Source: Bacillus aquiflavi (GTDB taxonomy: Bacteria > Bacillota > Bacilli > Bacillales > Cytobacillaceae). Taken from it: DNA of 64,000 nucleotides. The translations under genes were made by a program, and so were the position numbers. The stretch spans positions 2,790,001 to 2,854,000 of the forward strand of contig NZ_CP082780.1 of the NCBI RefSeq assembly GCF_019915265.1, read 5' to 3'. The notes beneath the pieces are model-generated. The model had not been told where the DNA came from, ran no database searches, and saw only the letters and a list, made by a program, of their open reading frames with translations. Below, piece after piece: positions 17,981 through 28,153 of the stretch; position 1 is the stretch's first letter, and each line of letters begins with the position of its first letter.

Positions 17981-18979
17981 GTGCCCCAACACCTTTATGC
18001 TTTTTTTATGCGTTTACCGCTCATTTTTCGCATCTTTATTTTAGCATTAATAGTCATTATTTGCTTTGGAGTTATGATGTATTTTATGGAGCCGGAAACA
18101 TTTCCGACTGTATTCGACGGAATTTGGTGGGCACTTATTACTACATCTACAGTTGGTTATGGAGATTTAGTCCCTGCTTCTACAAAAGGTCGAGTAGCGG
18201 CGATCGTGTTAATATTTCTTGGCATTGGCCTTGTGTCATCGTACTTTGCAACAATCGCGACCGCAGCTGTCTCAAGACAAAATTCTTTCATGAAAGGAAA
18301 AGTTGCTTATAACGGTGGTCATCATATGATTATTATCGGTTGGAATGAACGTTCGCGGGAAATTATTAAAAGTATGTTACTAGAGAAAAATCCAAAAAAA
18401 ATAATATTAATTGATGAAACCCTTCAAGAAAACCCAATCTGTCACAACAATGTTCATTTTATAAATGGACGTGCTTTTCAAGATGAAGTGTTAATGAAAG
18501 CAAATATTGCCTTTGCAGAAAAGGTATTAATTACAGCCGATCAAAATAAAAATGAACTTTACGCAGATATGAATACTGTGTTGACCTTATTAACAATAAA
18601 AGGTTTAAATCCTTCAATATGCTGTATTGCAGAAATACTAACACCTGAACAAGTAGCTAATGCTAAGCGAGCAGGAGCAGATGAAATTATTCAGTCGAAT
18701 GCATTAACAAGTTTTGTAATGGTCAATCGTCTCCTTTCTACGAAAAAAACAAGCTTCTTTGAAATAATAAATCAACTGCAAAAATGTAAGCTCTCTTTTT
18801 TAACTGTAAAAGAAGAAATGATTGGTCAGTCATTTAACTTAATAAACTCACATTTATTATTAAAAAATATTCTACTAGTTGGTATTAAAAGAGGTGAGAA
18901 AACGATTATTAATCCTTCCCACCCTTTTATCATTCAAAAAGATGATCAACTAATAGTTGTGTTTAATGAGAATTGTTAG
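17981..18979 (+). CDS. yugO: Two-TM potassium channel with RCK domain (YugO-like)
   Basis: About 332 residues: TM1 (18-38), pore helix and selectivity filter TTSTVGYGD (about 54-62), TM2 (70-95), then an RCK/TrkA-N domain beginning HHMIIIGWNERSREII and a TrkA-C-like end (GQSFNLINSHLLLKNILLVGIKRG). The filter signature is diagnostic of K+ channels; in B. subtilis YugO mediates K+ release during biofilm electrical signalling. GTG 17981 is the start (GAGGTG 6 nt upstream). The downstream yugN is convergent, 10 bp away. Confidence 0.93.
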   Translation: MPQHLYAFFMRLPLIFRIFILALIVIICFGVMMYFMEPETFPTVFDGIWWALITTSTVGYGDLVPASTKGRVAAIVLIFLGIGLVSSYFATIATAAVSRQNSFMKGKVAYNGGHHMIIIGWNERSREIIKSMLLEKNPKKIILIDETLQENPICHNNVHFINGRAFQDEVLMKANIAFAEKVLITADQNKNELYADMNTVLTLLTIKGLNPSICCIAEILTPEQVANAKRAGADEIIQSNALTSFVMVNRLLSTKKTSFFEIINQLQKCKLSFLTVKEEMIGQSFNLINSHLLLKNILLVGIKRGEKTIINPSHPFIIQKDDQLIVVFNENC

Positions 18980-18989
18980 TTGAGCATCC

Positions 18990-19397
18990 TTATAAATTGA
19001 GCAGGAGTTTTTCTGCTTCCCTTACTAGCGCCCGGCCGATCCCGACCAATTTTTCAGGGAAGCTTGCATCTTTATCAACAGGTTCAGAAAATTGATTAAA
19101 GGAAGCTGTTACATTTGATACATTTACATGATCATCAAGCCCGCGCTGATATTTGTGACTAAGCAAAAAAGGACGCTCAAATTCAACCGTGACTCCGCGA
19201 GAGTCTAACTGGCCATCAATTGCTTTAAAAGGAAGCCGTAAAAATTGGTATCCCGTTTGCTCATCAATTTTATAATCAAAGGATCCGTGATCATAATCCC
19301 AGTTACCGCCAATCGAATAACCAAGCGGCTTTAAGACCTGTTCTAACTTAAAAAGTTCAAAATGCTTTCCTTCTAACTCGGACGGTATCTCAATCAA
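18990..19397 (-). CDS. yugN: YugN-like family protein
   Basis: About 135 residues, matching the YugN family: ELEGKHFELFKLEQVLKPLG, GGNWDYDHGSFDYKI, and the C-terminal RALVREAEKLL helix. Function unknown. The neighbour is the YugO-type channel, as in B. subtilis. TTG 19397 is preferred, with AAAGGTG at good spacing; the ATG 8 codons upstream would place the ribosome binding site inside the gene. Confidence 0.88.
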   Translation of the reverse strand: MIEIPSELEGKHFELFKLEQVLKPLGYSIGGNWDYDHGSFDYKIDEQTGYQFLRLPFKAIDGQLDSRGVTVEFERPFLLSHKYQRGLDDHVNVSNVTASFNQFSEPVDKDASFPEKLVGIGRALVREAEKLLLNL

Positions 19398-19660
19398 TGA
19401 AGACACACCTTTCTTGGTCATTTTGTTTTAGTGTTTCCATTTACATCAATTTCATGATGAATTTCTTAAAAGGATTTTGAAATTTTAAGTCTTGGTTATT
19501 TCGTTATCATCCACAGTTAGGCAAAACTAGCTCTTAACGTCCTTTTCAAGTTTTCACTTTATTGGAAAAAATATTTTTAAACACATCATTAAACATGAAT
19601 AATTATTTATTGCATGTATCACTATATAAAAGAACACTTTAATCATAAGGAGGAAATAAA

Positions 19661-19894
19661 ATGAGCGCTTTACAGCGTATTGCACTAGTTTTTACAATTA
19701 TTGGAGCCATTAACTGGGGGCTCATTGGTTTTTTCCAGTTTGATCTTGTAGCTGCTATATTCGGCGGTCAAGACTCCGCTCTTTCGAGGATTATTTACGG
19801 CTTAGTCGGAATTGCAGGTCTTATCAATCTTGGTTTGCTGTTTAAACCAAATGAAGAACTTGAACGTGAACCTGAGGCAAAGCCAACAAGATAA
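19661..19894 (+). CDS. yuzA: DUF378 membrane protein YuzA
   Basis: 77 residues with two TM segments and the DUF378 signature GAINWGLIGFFQFDLVAAIFG, then IIYGLVGIAGLINL. Strong AAGGAGG before the ATG. Small membrane protein of unknown function; followed by a bidirectional terminator shared with the glutamate dehydrogenase gene. Confidence 0.92.
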   Translation: MSALQRIALVFTIIGAINWGLIGFFQFDLVAAIFGGQDSALSRIIYGLVGIAGLINLGLLFKPNEELEREPEAKPTR

Positions 19895-19900
19895 TAAATA

Positions 19901-19941
19901 AAAAAGGAAAAGCAGCCTTTAAAAGGCTGCTTTTCCTTTTT
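19901..19941. terminator. Bidirectional terminator, yuzA / glutamate dehydrogenase
   Basis: AAAAAGGAAAAGCAGCCTTT is followed by its complement, giving a stem of about 19 bp with T-runs on either strand. Confidence 0.9.
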
Positions 19942-19947
19942 AAACTC

Positions 19948-21222
19948 TTAAACCCACCCTCTAAACTTAGCCGCTTCTGACATCTTTCGAACTCCAACCA
20001 TATATGCTGCTAGACGCATATTTACTTTACGCGTTTCTGCTGTTTGATACACATTATTAAATGATTCAACAAGAACCTTACGGAGTTTCTTTTCAATTTC
20101 TTCTATACTCCAGTAGTAGCCTTGATTATTTTGTACCCATTCAAAGTATGACACGGTTACTCCGCCAGCACTAGCCAACACATCTGGAACAAGCAGGACT
20201 CCCCGTTCAGTTAATATTTTCGTCGCTTCTAACGTTGTCGGTCCGTTTGCAGCTTCTACAATGATTGAAGCCTTAATATTATGCGCATTCTCTTCAGTTA
20301 TTTGATTGGCGACCGCTGCTGGAACAAGAATATCACAATCAGACTCAAGCAATTCTTTATTTGTAATCTTATTTTCAAATAACGTGGTAACCGTTCCAAA
20401 GCTATCACGGCGATCCAACAAGTAATCAATATCTAAACCATTTGGATCGTATAAAGCACCATAAGCATCAGAGATACCAACGATAATCGCACCTGCATCA
20501 TACAAAAATTTCGACAAGAAACTTCCAGCGTTACCGAAGCCTTGAACGATCACTTTTGCACCCTTTATCGAAATTCCCCGTTTTTTAGCTGCTTCTTCAA
20601 TACAAATAGTTACTCCTTGAGCTGTTGCCTTTTCTCTTCCTTGAGATCCTCCGAGAACGATTGGCTTTCCTGTAATAAAACCTGGAGAATCATGTTCTTT
20701 TAAAGAGCTATATTCATCCATCATCCAAGCCATAATTTGCGAATTCGTAAAAACATCCGGAGCAGGAATATCCTTTGTCGGTCCGACTATTTGGCTTATC
20801 GCTCTTACATAGCCTCGACTTAAACGCTCTAACTCGCCCATTGACATCGTACGAGGGTCACAAACAATTCCGCCTTTTCCTCCGCCATATGGCAAATCAA
20901 CGATCCCACATTTTAAACTCATCCACATCGCCAAAGCCTTTACTTCAGGCTCATTTACTTCTGGGTGGAAGCGTATTCCTCCTTTAGTAGGTCCTACTGC
21001 ATCGTTATGCTGAGCACGATATCCGGTAAATATCTTTACTGATCCATCATCCATATGAACTGGAATTTTGACTGTTAACATCCGTAAAGGTTCTTTCAGA
21101 AGCTCATAAACCTCTTCATTATATCCAAGTTTATCCAAAGCCTTTTTTATAACAACTTGAGTCGATGTTAATAATTTTAATGAATCATTTATAGCTTTTT
21201 CTGATACTCCTGCGGTTTCCAT
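19948..21222 (-). CDS. rocG: Glutamate dehydrogenase (NAD-type)
   Basis: 424 residues, hexameric-type Glu dehydrogenase. Catalytic region VDLPYGGGKGGI (Lys), the substrate motif GYRAQHNDAVGPTKGGIRF, the conserved PAPDVFTNSQIMAWMMDEYS, dinucleotide fold GFGNAGSF, and the invariant C-terminal FRGWV. It deaminates glutamate to 2-oxoglutarate. The ornithine aminotransferase gene lies 100 bp upstream on the same strand, which points to the catabolic RocG role, though GudB has similar sequence. AGAGGTG lies before the ATG. Confidence 0.95.
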   Translation of the reverse strand: METAGVSEKAINDSLKLLTSTQVVIKKALDKLGYNEEVYELLKEPLRMLTVKIPVHMDDGSVKIFTGYRAQHNDAVGPTKGGIRFHPEVNEPEVKALAMWMSLKCGIVDLPYGGGKGGIVCDPRTMSMGELERLSRGYVRAISQIVGPTKDIPAPDVFTNSQIMAWMMDEYSSLKEHDSPGFITGKPIVLGGSQGREKATAQGVTICIEEAAKKRGISIKGAKVIVQGFGNAGSFLSKFLYDAGAIIVGISDAYGALYDPNGLDIDYLLDRRDSFGTVTTLFENKITNKELLESDCDILVPAAVANQITEENAHNIKASIIVEAANGPTTLEATKILTERGVLLVPDVLASAGGVTVSYFEWVQNNQGYYWSIEEIEKKLRKVLVESFNNVYQTAETRKVNMRLAAYMVGVRKMSEAAKFRGWV

Positions 21223-21324
21223 TATTGCACCTCTTTATTAATTTAAGTAAAGCTTCCGTTTATTTCCTTATATTCTTGTAAAGAGATAAAGGAGCTTTCT
21301 ATCTCTTAGTATTCATTAACAATA

Positions 21325-22521
21325 TTAAGATAATACTTTTTTAATTCGCTCAATCGCCCAATCTAACTCTTCTTTATTAATAATAAGGGGTGGAGCAAAG
21401 CGTATGACTGTTTCATGTGTTTCTTTACAAAGCAAGCCCTCTTCTTTTAACCCCTCACAATATTTTCTCGCTGATTCTGTCAATTCGATCCCAATAAATA
21501 GACCACGACCGCGTACTTCCTTGATGATCGGATTGTTTATTTCTTTTAATTTATTTATAAAATATTCTCCAAGCTGTAAAGAGCGTTCGGCTAACTTTTC
21601 CTCTATTAGTACATCAATGGCTGCAATTGAAACAGCACATGCCATCGGATTTCCCCCAAATGTTGAACCATGTGAGCCTGGATTAAATACACCTAAAATA
21701 TCTTTATTGGCAACAACACATGAAATTGGGAATACTCCTCCTCCAAGGGCTTTTCCTAAAATATACATATCGGGAACTACCTCTTCCCAATCACAAGCAA
21801 ACATTTTTCCAGATCGGGCTAATCCAGCTTGAATTTCATCGGCAATAAATAAAACGTTATTTTCTTTACACAATTCATATGCTTGTTTCAAGAAACCTTC
21901 CGGAGGGATCATAATCCCTGCTTCTCCCTGGATCGGCTCAACCAAAAATGCCGCTGTATGAGGAGTTATTGCTTTTCTTAATGCTTCTATGTCACCGTAA
22001 GGGACAAGGTTTATTCCTGGCAACATTGGTCCGAAGCCGCGTTTATATTCTTCTTCAGATGATAAAGAAACAGCGGCCATTGTCCGACCATGAAAATTTC
22101 CTTTACAAGCAATAATTTCCGCTTTATTATTTGCAACACCTTTTACATCATATGCCCAACGTCGTGCAGCTTTAATTGCCGTTTCAACAGCTTCTGCACC
22201 TGTATTCATTGGAAGTGCCATTTCTTTATTTGTTAATTTGCAAACCTTTTCATACCATGATCCAAGCTGATCATTATGAAACGCTCTAGATGTTAAAGTT
22301 ACCTTATCAGCCTGATTTTTCAATGCGGCAATAATTTTTGGATGACGATGTCCTTGATTAACTGCAGAATAAGCACTTAACATATCCATATACTTATTCC
22401 CTTCTGGATCTTCAACCCAAACACCTTCTGCGTTCGAAATGACAATTGGCAGCGGATGATAATTATTTGCTCCGAATTGTTCTGATTGCTCAATTAATGC
22501 TTTAGATGCTGTTTTCATCAT
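21325..22521 (-). CDS. rocD: Ornithine aminotransferase
   Basis: About 398 residues, class-III PLP aminotransferase. Visible motifs: [17 protein letters not shown], the glycine-rich [33 protein letters not shown] (PLP Asp), [14 protein letters not shown] (PLP lysine) and the [13 protein letters not shown] loop. It converts ornithine and 2-oxoglutarate to glutamate-semialdehyde and glutamate; glutamate dehydrogenase downstream regenerates 2-oxoglutarate. I choose the ATG at 22521, 7 nt after GGAGGA, rather than 22527, which abuts it. Confidence 0.95.
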   Translation of the reverse strand: MMKTASKALIEQSEQFGANNYHPLPIVISNAEGVWVEDPEGNKYMDMLSAYSAVNQGHRHPKIIAALKNQADKVTLTSRAFHNDQLGSWYEKVCKLTNKEMALPMNTGAEAVETAIKAARRWAYDVKGVANNKAEIIACKGNFHGRTMAAVSLSSEEEYKRGFGPMLPGINLVPYGDIEALRKAITPHTAAFLVEPIQGEAGIMIPPEGFLKQAYELCKENNVLFIADEIQAGLARSGKMFACDWEEVVPDMYILGKALGGGVFPISCVVANKDILGVFNPGSHGSTFGGNPMACAVSIAAIDVLIEEKLAERSLQLGEYFINKLKEINNPIIKEVRGRGLFIGIELTESARKYCEGLKEEGLLCKETHETVIRFAPPLIINKEELDWAIERIKKVLS

Positions 22522-22851
22522 AAACATTCCTCCATCCTAAATCAATATTACTATTGTACAACGGAACCTTCAATTCATGAAAATTGGGGTATGAATTTAC
22601 TTCATTCGTTGTTACTTTTTTATATATTGTAACACGATATTTAACCCTGTTATGTAAAAAACGTTAAACTATGACATCATGTAACAAGTTATTCCTATTC
22701 AAACATTATTATTAAAACCACGTATTTTTACACTGTTCCCATTAATTTAAAAATTCATTAAACTATGTTCATTAATAATATCAAAAATAAAATTTTTATC
22801 ATCTTCTTATAAGAAATAGATAAATATTTTTTTAAGTTGTACGACACAACC
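22522..22851. other. Intergenic region upstream of rocD
   Basis: AT-rich, no ORF. I looked for a -12/-24 sigma-54 promoter as in B. subtilis roc operons and did not find one. No terminator-type hairpin was recognised for nhaC, which ends just upstream of here in the other genes' numbering. Confidence 0.35.
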
Positions 22852-24288
22852 TTATCCAGAAATTTTTGAAGAAGTTTGACTCTCTTCAATCTCCTTCATT
22901 TCTTTCTCACTCATATACGGCATCTTAAATCCAAAAGAAGCTAACAAAATTGCAATCAATGGAACAGATAAATTAAAAATGGCATATGGGGCATATTCAA
23001 ACGGGTGTACTGCCAATGTAGACATAATAAAAACAGCACATGTATTCCAAGGTACAAGTGATGAAGTAACTGTTCCCCCATCTTCTAAAGCCCGTGAGAG
23101 GTTTTTTGATTGGAGTCTCTTTTTCTTATAAGCTTGATGATACATTCTTCCCGGGAGCAGGATTGAAATGTATTGTTCTGCTGCTGCAATATTTGTAAAA
23201 AAACTTGTAAAGACAGTTGCAACAACAAGACTTTTAGCTGAACGAGCTAACTTTAATATTTGTTTAACAATAGCTTCCAGCATCCCTGTATGCTCCATGA
23301 CCCCGCCAAATGCCATCGCAACAATTGTTAAAGAGACAGTATACATCATATCATCAATCCCGCCACGATTGAAAAGATCATCGACTAATTCATTTCCAGT
23401 TTCAATCGAAAAACCTTCTTGTAATGTATTAACCGCAATTCCAATTTGTCCACCTTGAACGATTATATGCGATAACCACCCTAACAATATACCAGCTGCA
23501 AGTGCTGGAAGAGCCGGAACTTTTTTTGCAACTAAAAAGATCACAATCAAAGGAACGAATAGCAGCCATGGAGATATAACAAAGTTTTCATTGAGTACAT
23601 TCATGATCGTTTGAATATTTTCATTATTTAATTCAGTTGTCCGAAATTGTCTTCCCATAAAAAAATAAGCTGTTAATGCAAGGAATAATGCAGGAATTGT
23701 AGTATAAAACATATGGCGAATATGCTCAAATAAATCAGTTTCAGTTATGCCAGCTGCTAAATTAGTTGTATCTGAAAGTGGTGACATTTTATCACCAAAA
23801 TAGGCGCCTGAAATGATAGCTCCAGCTACCATTGGTGCAGGAATACCCATACTTATCCCAATGCCCATGCCAGCAACACCAATCGTTCCCATCGTTGACC
23901 ACGAACTGCCGATTGCTAATGTAACAATCGCACAAATAGTTGAAATCGAAACGAGAAACATTGATGGTGTGATTAATTTTAGTCCGTAATAAATCATTGT
24001 TGCAACGATTCCTCCACCAATCCAAGCTCCGATCGTCAATCCGACCATAATAATAATCATAATAGCAGGTAACGCCAGTTGAATTCCTTTATATACCCCT
24101 GCTTCAATCTCTTTCCACTTAAATCCAAACTGGGATGCGACTATTGCACACACAATAGTTCCAAAAATTAACGGTATGTGCGGGCTTCCTTCAAATTCAA
24201 TAATTGTGATCGCCATGACAATCATCATCGCTGTTAAAGGCAGCATCGCTATAATAAACGGTATCTTTTTTTCTGAACTCTCCTTCAT
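22852..24288 (-). CDS. nhaC: Na+/H+ antiporter NhaC family
   Basis: About 478 residues with 11-12 hydrophobic segments and the NhaC signature region: GSSWSTMGTIGVAGMGIG, GAYFGDKMSPLSDTTNLAAG, then SFFTNIAAAEQYISILLPGRM and LEDGGTVTSSLVPWNTC. It exchanges internal Na+ (or malate in relatives) for protons. ATG 24288 gives the compact N-terminus usual for NhaC and has GAGGA upstream; a GTG 10 codons earlier is the alternative. Confidence 0.9.
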   Translation of the reverse strand: MKESSEKKIPFIIAMLPLTAMMIVMAITIIEFEGSPHIPLIFGTIVCAIVASQFGFKWKEIEAGVYKGIQLALPAIMIIIMVGLTIGAWIGGGIVATMIYYGLKLITPSMFLVSISTICAIVTLAIGSSWSTMGTIGVAGMGIGISMGIPAPMVAGAIISGAYFGDKMSPLSDTTNLAAGITETDLFEHIRHMFYTTIPALFLALTAYFFMGRQFRTTELNNENIQTIMNVLNENFVISPWLLFVPLIVIFLVAKKVPALPALAAGILLGWLSHIIVQGGQIGIAVNTLQEGFSIETGNELVDDLFNRGGIDDMMYTVSLTIVAMAFGGVMEHTGMLEAIVKQILKLARSAKSLVVATVFTSFFTNIAAAEQYISILLPGRMYHQAYKKKRLQSKNLSRALEDGGTVTSSLVPWNTCAVFIMSTLAVHPFEYAPYAIFNLSVPLIAILLASFGFKMPYMSEKEMKEIEESQTSSKISG

Positions 24289-24394
24289 CGTACTTCTTTC
24301 CTCTCGGTGTAATTTCACTCTCTTTAAAATTAAAACATAATATTTGTGTCAATTAAATGAATTTGTTAATTTTTCAGAAAAATTAATTTAAGAA

Positions 24395-24426
24395 ATAAAA
24401 AATAGCTGAGTTTATTACCCAGCTAT
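24395..24426 (-). terminator. Terminator downstream of yugI and the R1 repeat
   Basis: ATAGCTG pairs with CAGCTAT and on the minus strand is followed by TTTTTTATTTC. The yugI stop codon is 175 bp away, with repeat copy R1 between them. Confidence 0.75.
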
Positions 24427-24427
24427 T

Positions 24428-24590
24428 CAGACTGTTGACAAACACTCGCATTTATCATCACTTGCACTTCGTTGTAAGCTCATGCACGACTGATCTATTC
24501 GCTTTCGCCTCCGTCCTATATATCTCGGCTAACAAGCGTTGGCAACAAAACATATTGAATTTGTCTATAAGCTCTCATGGCTTTAGTCTG
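24428..24590 (-). repeat. Intergenic repeat copy R1 (after yugI)
   Basis: Read in yugI sense it begins CAGACTAAAG and ends TTTGTCAACAGTCTG directly against the terminator stem. It shares the word CTTACAACGAAGTGCAAGT with copies R3, R4, R5 and R8, and the outer CAGACT/AGTCTG form an inverted repeat. The other copies are R2-R8 in this list. Confidence 0.85.
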
Positions 24591-24600
24591 TTCTTAGCTT

Positions 24601-24975
24601 TTATTTATTCATTAAACCTTCACTTTCAGATTGCTCAATCCATTCCTGCAGCTTTTCTTTTAAAGTGTTAAAACCTTGTTCATTGTTAGTTTCAGCTTTC
24701 TTTACTTTTGCTGCAATTTTTTTTGAAGGTACACCCTCAGTTGCCCGAATCGATAAACTGACCTTTCCGCCTTCCTCGTCAACGGATAACACTTTTACCG
24801 TTACTTCGTCTCCTATTTTCACATGATCATTAATATCTTTTACATATCCGTGTGTAATTTCAGATATATGAACTAATCCCTGTATAGAGTCGTTTAACGA
24901 AACGAATGCTCCGTACGGCTGAATACCGGTAACTTTTCCTGTTAATATACTTCCGGTTGTAATTCTTTGACCCAT
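24601..24975 (-). CDS. yugI: S1-domain RNA-binding protein YugI (general stress protein 13)
   Basis: 124 residues. An S1 RNA-binding domain fills residues 8-75 (GSILTGKVTGIQPYGAFVSL, GLVHISEITHGYVKDI, GDEVTVKVLSVDEE), then a charged tail ending in LKEKLQEWIEQSE. S1 proteins bind ribosomes or mRNA; YugI is a ribosome-associated stress protein in B. subtilis. Good AGGAG upstream. Single gene. Confidence 0.93.
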   Translation of the reverse strand: MGQRITTGSILTGKVTGIQPYGAFVSLNDSIQGLVHISEITHGYVKDINDHVKIGDEVTVKVLSVDEEGGKVSLSIRATEGVPSKKIAAKVKKAETNNEQGFNTLKEKLQEWIEQSESEGLMNK

Positions 24976-25255
24976 TAAAACACTCCTAAATTTTTAATTT
25001 TATTTTTCTCTTCTTTTACGCATTAAAAAATTGTATCACAATTAGATTTTTTTATCAATTTTTTCATATATATTTAAGATGGATTTTTTGTAATTAAATA
25101 GAGATTTTATGAACAATTAAGAACGATTCAAAAAAACGTCTCGAAATAACTTTGAAACAAATGGTACAATAAAAATAATTAAATAAGGGAATGCTTCCAT
25201 TAAGATACAAAAAACATGTATTATATAGTGAAACTAAATAAAGGAGAGGGTAAAA

Positions 25256-25480
25256 ATGTCTGAAATCGGAAAAAATATTAAATTGTGGCGTGAACGAAGA
25301 GGCATGACTGCACAAGAATTAGCATTAAAAATTCGGGTAGGAACAAAAACTATTGAGAACTATGAATCCGGTGAGCAAATTCCAAACACAAACACAATTT
25401 TAAAAATTTCCACAGTGTTAGACGTGCCTGCATCTGACCTTCAAGGAAATAAAGGAAAGTCTATGACAAACAATCAATAA
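25256..25480 (+). CDS. Small XRE-family DNA-binding protein
   Basis: 74 residues, almost entirely one HTH_3 domain: NIKLWRERRGMTAQELALKIRVGTKTIENYESGEQIPN followed by the ILKISTVLDV helix. Strong AAAGGAGA before the ATG. A stand-alone HTH of this size is usually a regulator of nearby genes or of competence/sporulation steps; its target is not evident. Confidence 0.85.
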   Translation: MSEIGKNIKLWRERRGMTAQELALKIRVGTKTIENYESGEQIPNTNTILKISTVLDVPASDLQGNKGKSMTNNQ

Positions 25481-25591
25481 TAATAAAAAAAAAATAAAAA
25501 ACTCCCAAAAAATTTAAAAAATATGTTTAATAACCTAGAAACTTGGTTAATATTGTATTATAAGGCTTTCTAGTATTCCCCCCTTTTAAGT

Positions 25592-25619
25592 AGACAATCG
25601 TGTAGGTTGTCTTTTTTTT
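25592..25619 (+). terminator. Rho-independent terminator after the XRE gene
   Basis: AGACAA/TTGTCT stem with an 8-nt loop followed by eight T. Confidence 0.8.
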
Positions 25620-25708
25620 GTTTTTCACCATCTTTTTCTCGACAACAGTGTGAAAGGAATGATTTTGGATAAAATAAATGATATCTCGCAAAGCAGGAGT
25701 GAACGACC

Positions 25709-26542
25709 ATGGGTTTTAAAAAAGCATCTGGAAATAAAAAATTAAATGGCATTGATTTATATTATGAATTTTATGCCCATCCTTCTTCCAAAAATACAAT
25801 TGTACTTATACACGGTTTTTTATCCTCCTCTTTTAGCTACCGTCGTCTCATCCCTTTATTAAAAAATGATTTTAATGTTTTTTCTATAGATTTCCCTCCT
25901 TTCGGAAAAAGCGGAAAGTCTTTGCGTTATACGTACTCATATGATAATATCGCGCAAACAATTATTCATTTTATTAAAATGATGGGAATTGATAAAATCA
26001 TCATCATGGGCCATTCAATGGGAGGACAAATAAGCTTGAACATTGCTTATAAACAACCAACTTTAGTGGAAAAAGTCATTTTACTATGCAGCTCAGCTTA
26101 CTTACAGCGGGCTAAACGATCACTAATCTTTGTAAGCTACTTCCCCTTTTTTTATCTTTACATAAAATATTGGCTTGGAAAATCTGGCGAAAAACAAAAT
26201 CTCAAAAATGTTATATATGACCATACATTAATTGATCATGAAATGATTTCTGGTTATTTAACTCCTTTTCAGAAAAATGATATTTTTCGAGCCTTAACAA
26301 GAATGATCCGTCATCGCGAAGGAGACCTATCTTCAGAAAAACTGCAAACAATTGAAACACCTTGTCTGCTCATTTGGGGTGAAGATGATAAAATTGTTCC
26401 ATTAAATGTTGGAGAAAAATTAAATAAAGAATTACCGAACTCGCAAATAGTTATTTTTAAAGAAACAGGACATCTCCTTCCTGAAGAACGTCCTCTTGAT
26501 GTTTTTAGACATGTGTTGAAATTTGTTAATGAAACAAATTAA
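25709..26542 (+). CDS. yugF: Alpha/beta hydrolase (YugF-like)
   Basis: 277 residues. Oxyanion-hole motif LIHGFLSSSFSYR, nucleophile elbow GHSMGG (Ser near 104), acid in WGEDDKIVP, and catalytic His in ETGHLLPEERP. A cap region of about 50 residues between the elbow and the acid is rich in aromatic residues (FVSYFPFFYLYIKYW), suggesting a hydrophobic substrate or membrane contact. The order yugI ... yugF, patB follows B. subtilis. AGGAG precedes the ATG. Substrate unknown. Confidence 0.88.
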   Translation: MGFKKASGNKKLNGIDLYYEFYAHPSSKNTIVLIHGFLSSSFSYRRLIPLLKNDFNVFSIDFPPFGKSGKSLRYTYSYDNIAQTIIHFIKMMGIDKIIIMGHSMGGQISLNIAYKQPTLVEKVILLCSSAYLQRAKRSLIFVSYFPFFYLYIKYWLGKSGEKQNLKNVIYDHTLIDHEMISGYLTPFQKNDIFRALTRMIRHREGDLSSEKLQTIETPCLLIWGEDDKIVPLNVGEKLNKELPNSQIVIFKETGHLLPEERPLDVFRHVLKFVNETN

Positions 26543-26561
26543 AAGTTTTATATTTCTTAGT

Positions 26562-26585
26562 AAAAAAAGAGAAAACCTCTTTTTT
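26562..26585 (+). terminator. Terminator after yugF-like gene
   Basis: AAAAAAGAG/CTCTTTTTT stem with a 5-nt loop followed by A/T. The rest of the gap to 26938 is AT-rich and shows no ORF. Confidence 0.65.
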
Positions 26586-26938
26586 AAAAAATCGACTGCG
26601 TTTCCTAAACAATTTACAGCTAAATTTTTTATGCAAAAAGGTCATAACATCAATTTATATTGTAATTAATAAATATCACGCTTATGATGGTAATAAATAA
26701 ATGAACAAGCCTATCAATATTTGGCTATATGACTTTTTATGATTTTTAGATTACATCTCACACACAGCGATGACGAAAGAAATAAATGAAAAAAACACTC
26801 TCTTCTCAATTCAAATCGTCAAAAGATAAATGAGCCAATAAATCAACAGAGTTGTATGACATAGCCTAGATATTTTTAGTTCTTCTAAGATGCTCTACAT
26901 CAACAGCAAAGTGTAATAAAATCAAAGGGGTGGAGAAA

Positions 26939-28114
26939 ATGACTAGAAATATTTTTGACGAAAACGTTGACCGTTTCGGAACAAATTCATTTAAATGGGA
27001 AATGACGAAAGAGTTATTTGGCGAAGATGATTTGTTGCCAATGTGGGTCGCTGATATGGATTTTCGTGCACCAGCTGCAGTAACAGAAGCCTTTCAGAAA
27101 CGACTTGATCACGGGGTTTACGGCTATACATTTGCTTCAGACGAAACTTATAGAGTAATGCAACAATGGATGCAGAAACGTCATCAATGGCCAATTGAAA
27201 AATCATGGATAACTCTTAGTCCAAGTGTAGTTTCTGCTATGAGTACAGTGATCCGTGCCTATACAAAACCTGGCGATAAAGTAATGCTTCAATCACCAGT
27301 ATATGCTCCTTTTTTTGAAATGATTGAAAAAAATGACCGTGTTGTTGTAAACAGCCCGTTAAGACTTAATATGAAAGGTCAATATGAAATTGACTTTGAA
27401 TGTTTTGAAAACCGTTTAAAAGAAGGTGTAAAATTATTTTTATTATGCAGCCCGCACAATCCAGGCGGACGTGTCTGGACAAAAGAAGAGCTCTTAAAAA
27501 TCGGAGAGCTTTGTTTGCGCTATAACTGTCTTATTTTTGCTGATGAAATACATTCGGATTTAGTACTTGAACCTTTTAAACATATCCCGATTGCTTCTTT
27601 AGAAGGGCTAGAAAAAATAGTTATCACATGTATTTCTCCAAGCAAAACATTTAATTTAGCTGGGTTAAACGTTTCTTCCGTAATTATTCAAGAGGAAACC
27701 TTGCGGAATCAATTTAATGAGGTCCAACGAAAACAAGGCTTCTTCTCTGTCGGGACCTTTGGATTAATTGGAGTGGAGGCAGCTTATCGCCATGGGGAAG
27801 CATGGCTTGAGGAGTTATTAAAATATATTAAAGAGAATGTAAATATAACGAAAAAATATATTGAAGAAAATCTGCCAAATGTAAAACTTATCGAGCCTCA
27901 AGGAACGTATCTGCTTTGGTTCGACTGTCGCAACCTCGGTTTATCAGATATTGAGTTGAAAAATCGCTTACTAAACAAAGGAAAGCTTGCACTTGAACCT
28001 GGAGCCAAATACGGCCCTGGAGGAGAAGGCTTTGTAAGAATGAACATTGCTTGCCCGCGCGAAATACTAAAAGAAGGACTCAAACGTTTTAAAAAAGCAT
28101 TACAAACAAACTAA
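26939..28114 (+). CDS. patB: Cystathionine beta-lyase / MalY-PatB aminotransferase
   Basis: About 391 residues, fold-type I PLP enzyme. N-terminal DLLPMWVADMDFRAP is diagnostic of MalY/PatB; CSPHNPGGRVWTKEEL (Asn), FADEIHSDLVL (Asp) and SPSKTFNLAGLNVS (PLP Lys) are visible, as is the FVRMNIACPRE arginine. It cleaves cystathionine to homocysteine, pyruvate and ammonia. I chose ATG 26939 because GGTGGAG lies just upstream; the GTG at 26930 lies inside that signal. In B. subtilis patB precedes kinB-kapB; here kapB is 2.4 kb away without kinB. Confidence 0.93.
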   Translation: MTRNIFDENVDRFGTNSFKWEMTKELFGEDDLLPMWVADMDFRAPAAVTEAFQKRLDHGVYGYTFASDETYRVMQQWMQKRHQWPIEKSWITLSPSVVSAMSTVIRAYTKPGDKVMLQSPVYAPFFEMIEKNDRVVVNSPLRLNMKGQYEIDFECFENRLKEGVKLFLLCSPHNPGGRVWTKEELLKIGELCLRYNCLIFADEIHSDLVLEPFKHIPIASLEGLEKIVITCISPSKTFNLAGLNVSSVIIQEETLRNQFNEVQRKQGFFSVGTFGLIGVEAAYRHGEAWLEELLKYIKENVNITKKYIEENLPNVKLIEPQGTYLLWFDCRNLGLSDIELKNRLLNKGKLALEPGAKYGPGGEGFVRMNIACPREILKEGLKRFKKALQTN

Positions 28115-28153
28115 AGTGTTCAACATTGGTGAATTATAGAAAAAATCATCATT

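Noticed and set aside
22522-22851. SigL (-12/-24) promoter for rocD
   Set aside because: No TGGCAC-N5-TTGCA pattern was visible on the minus strand.
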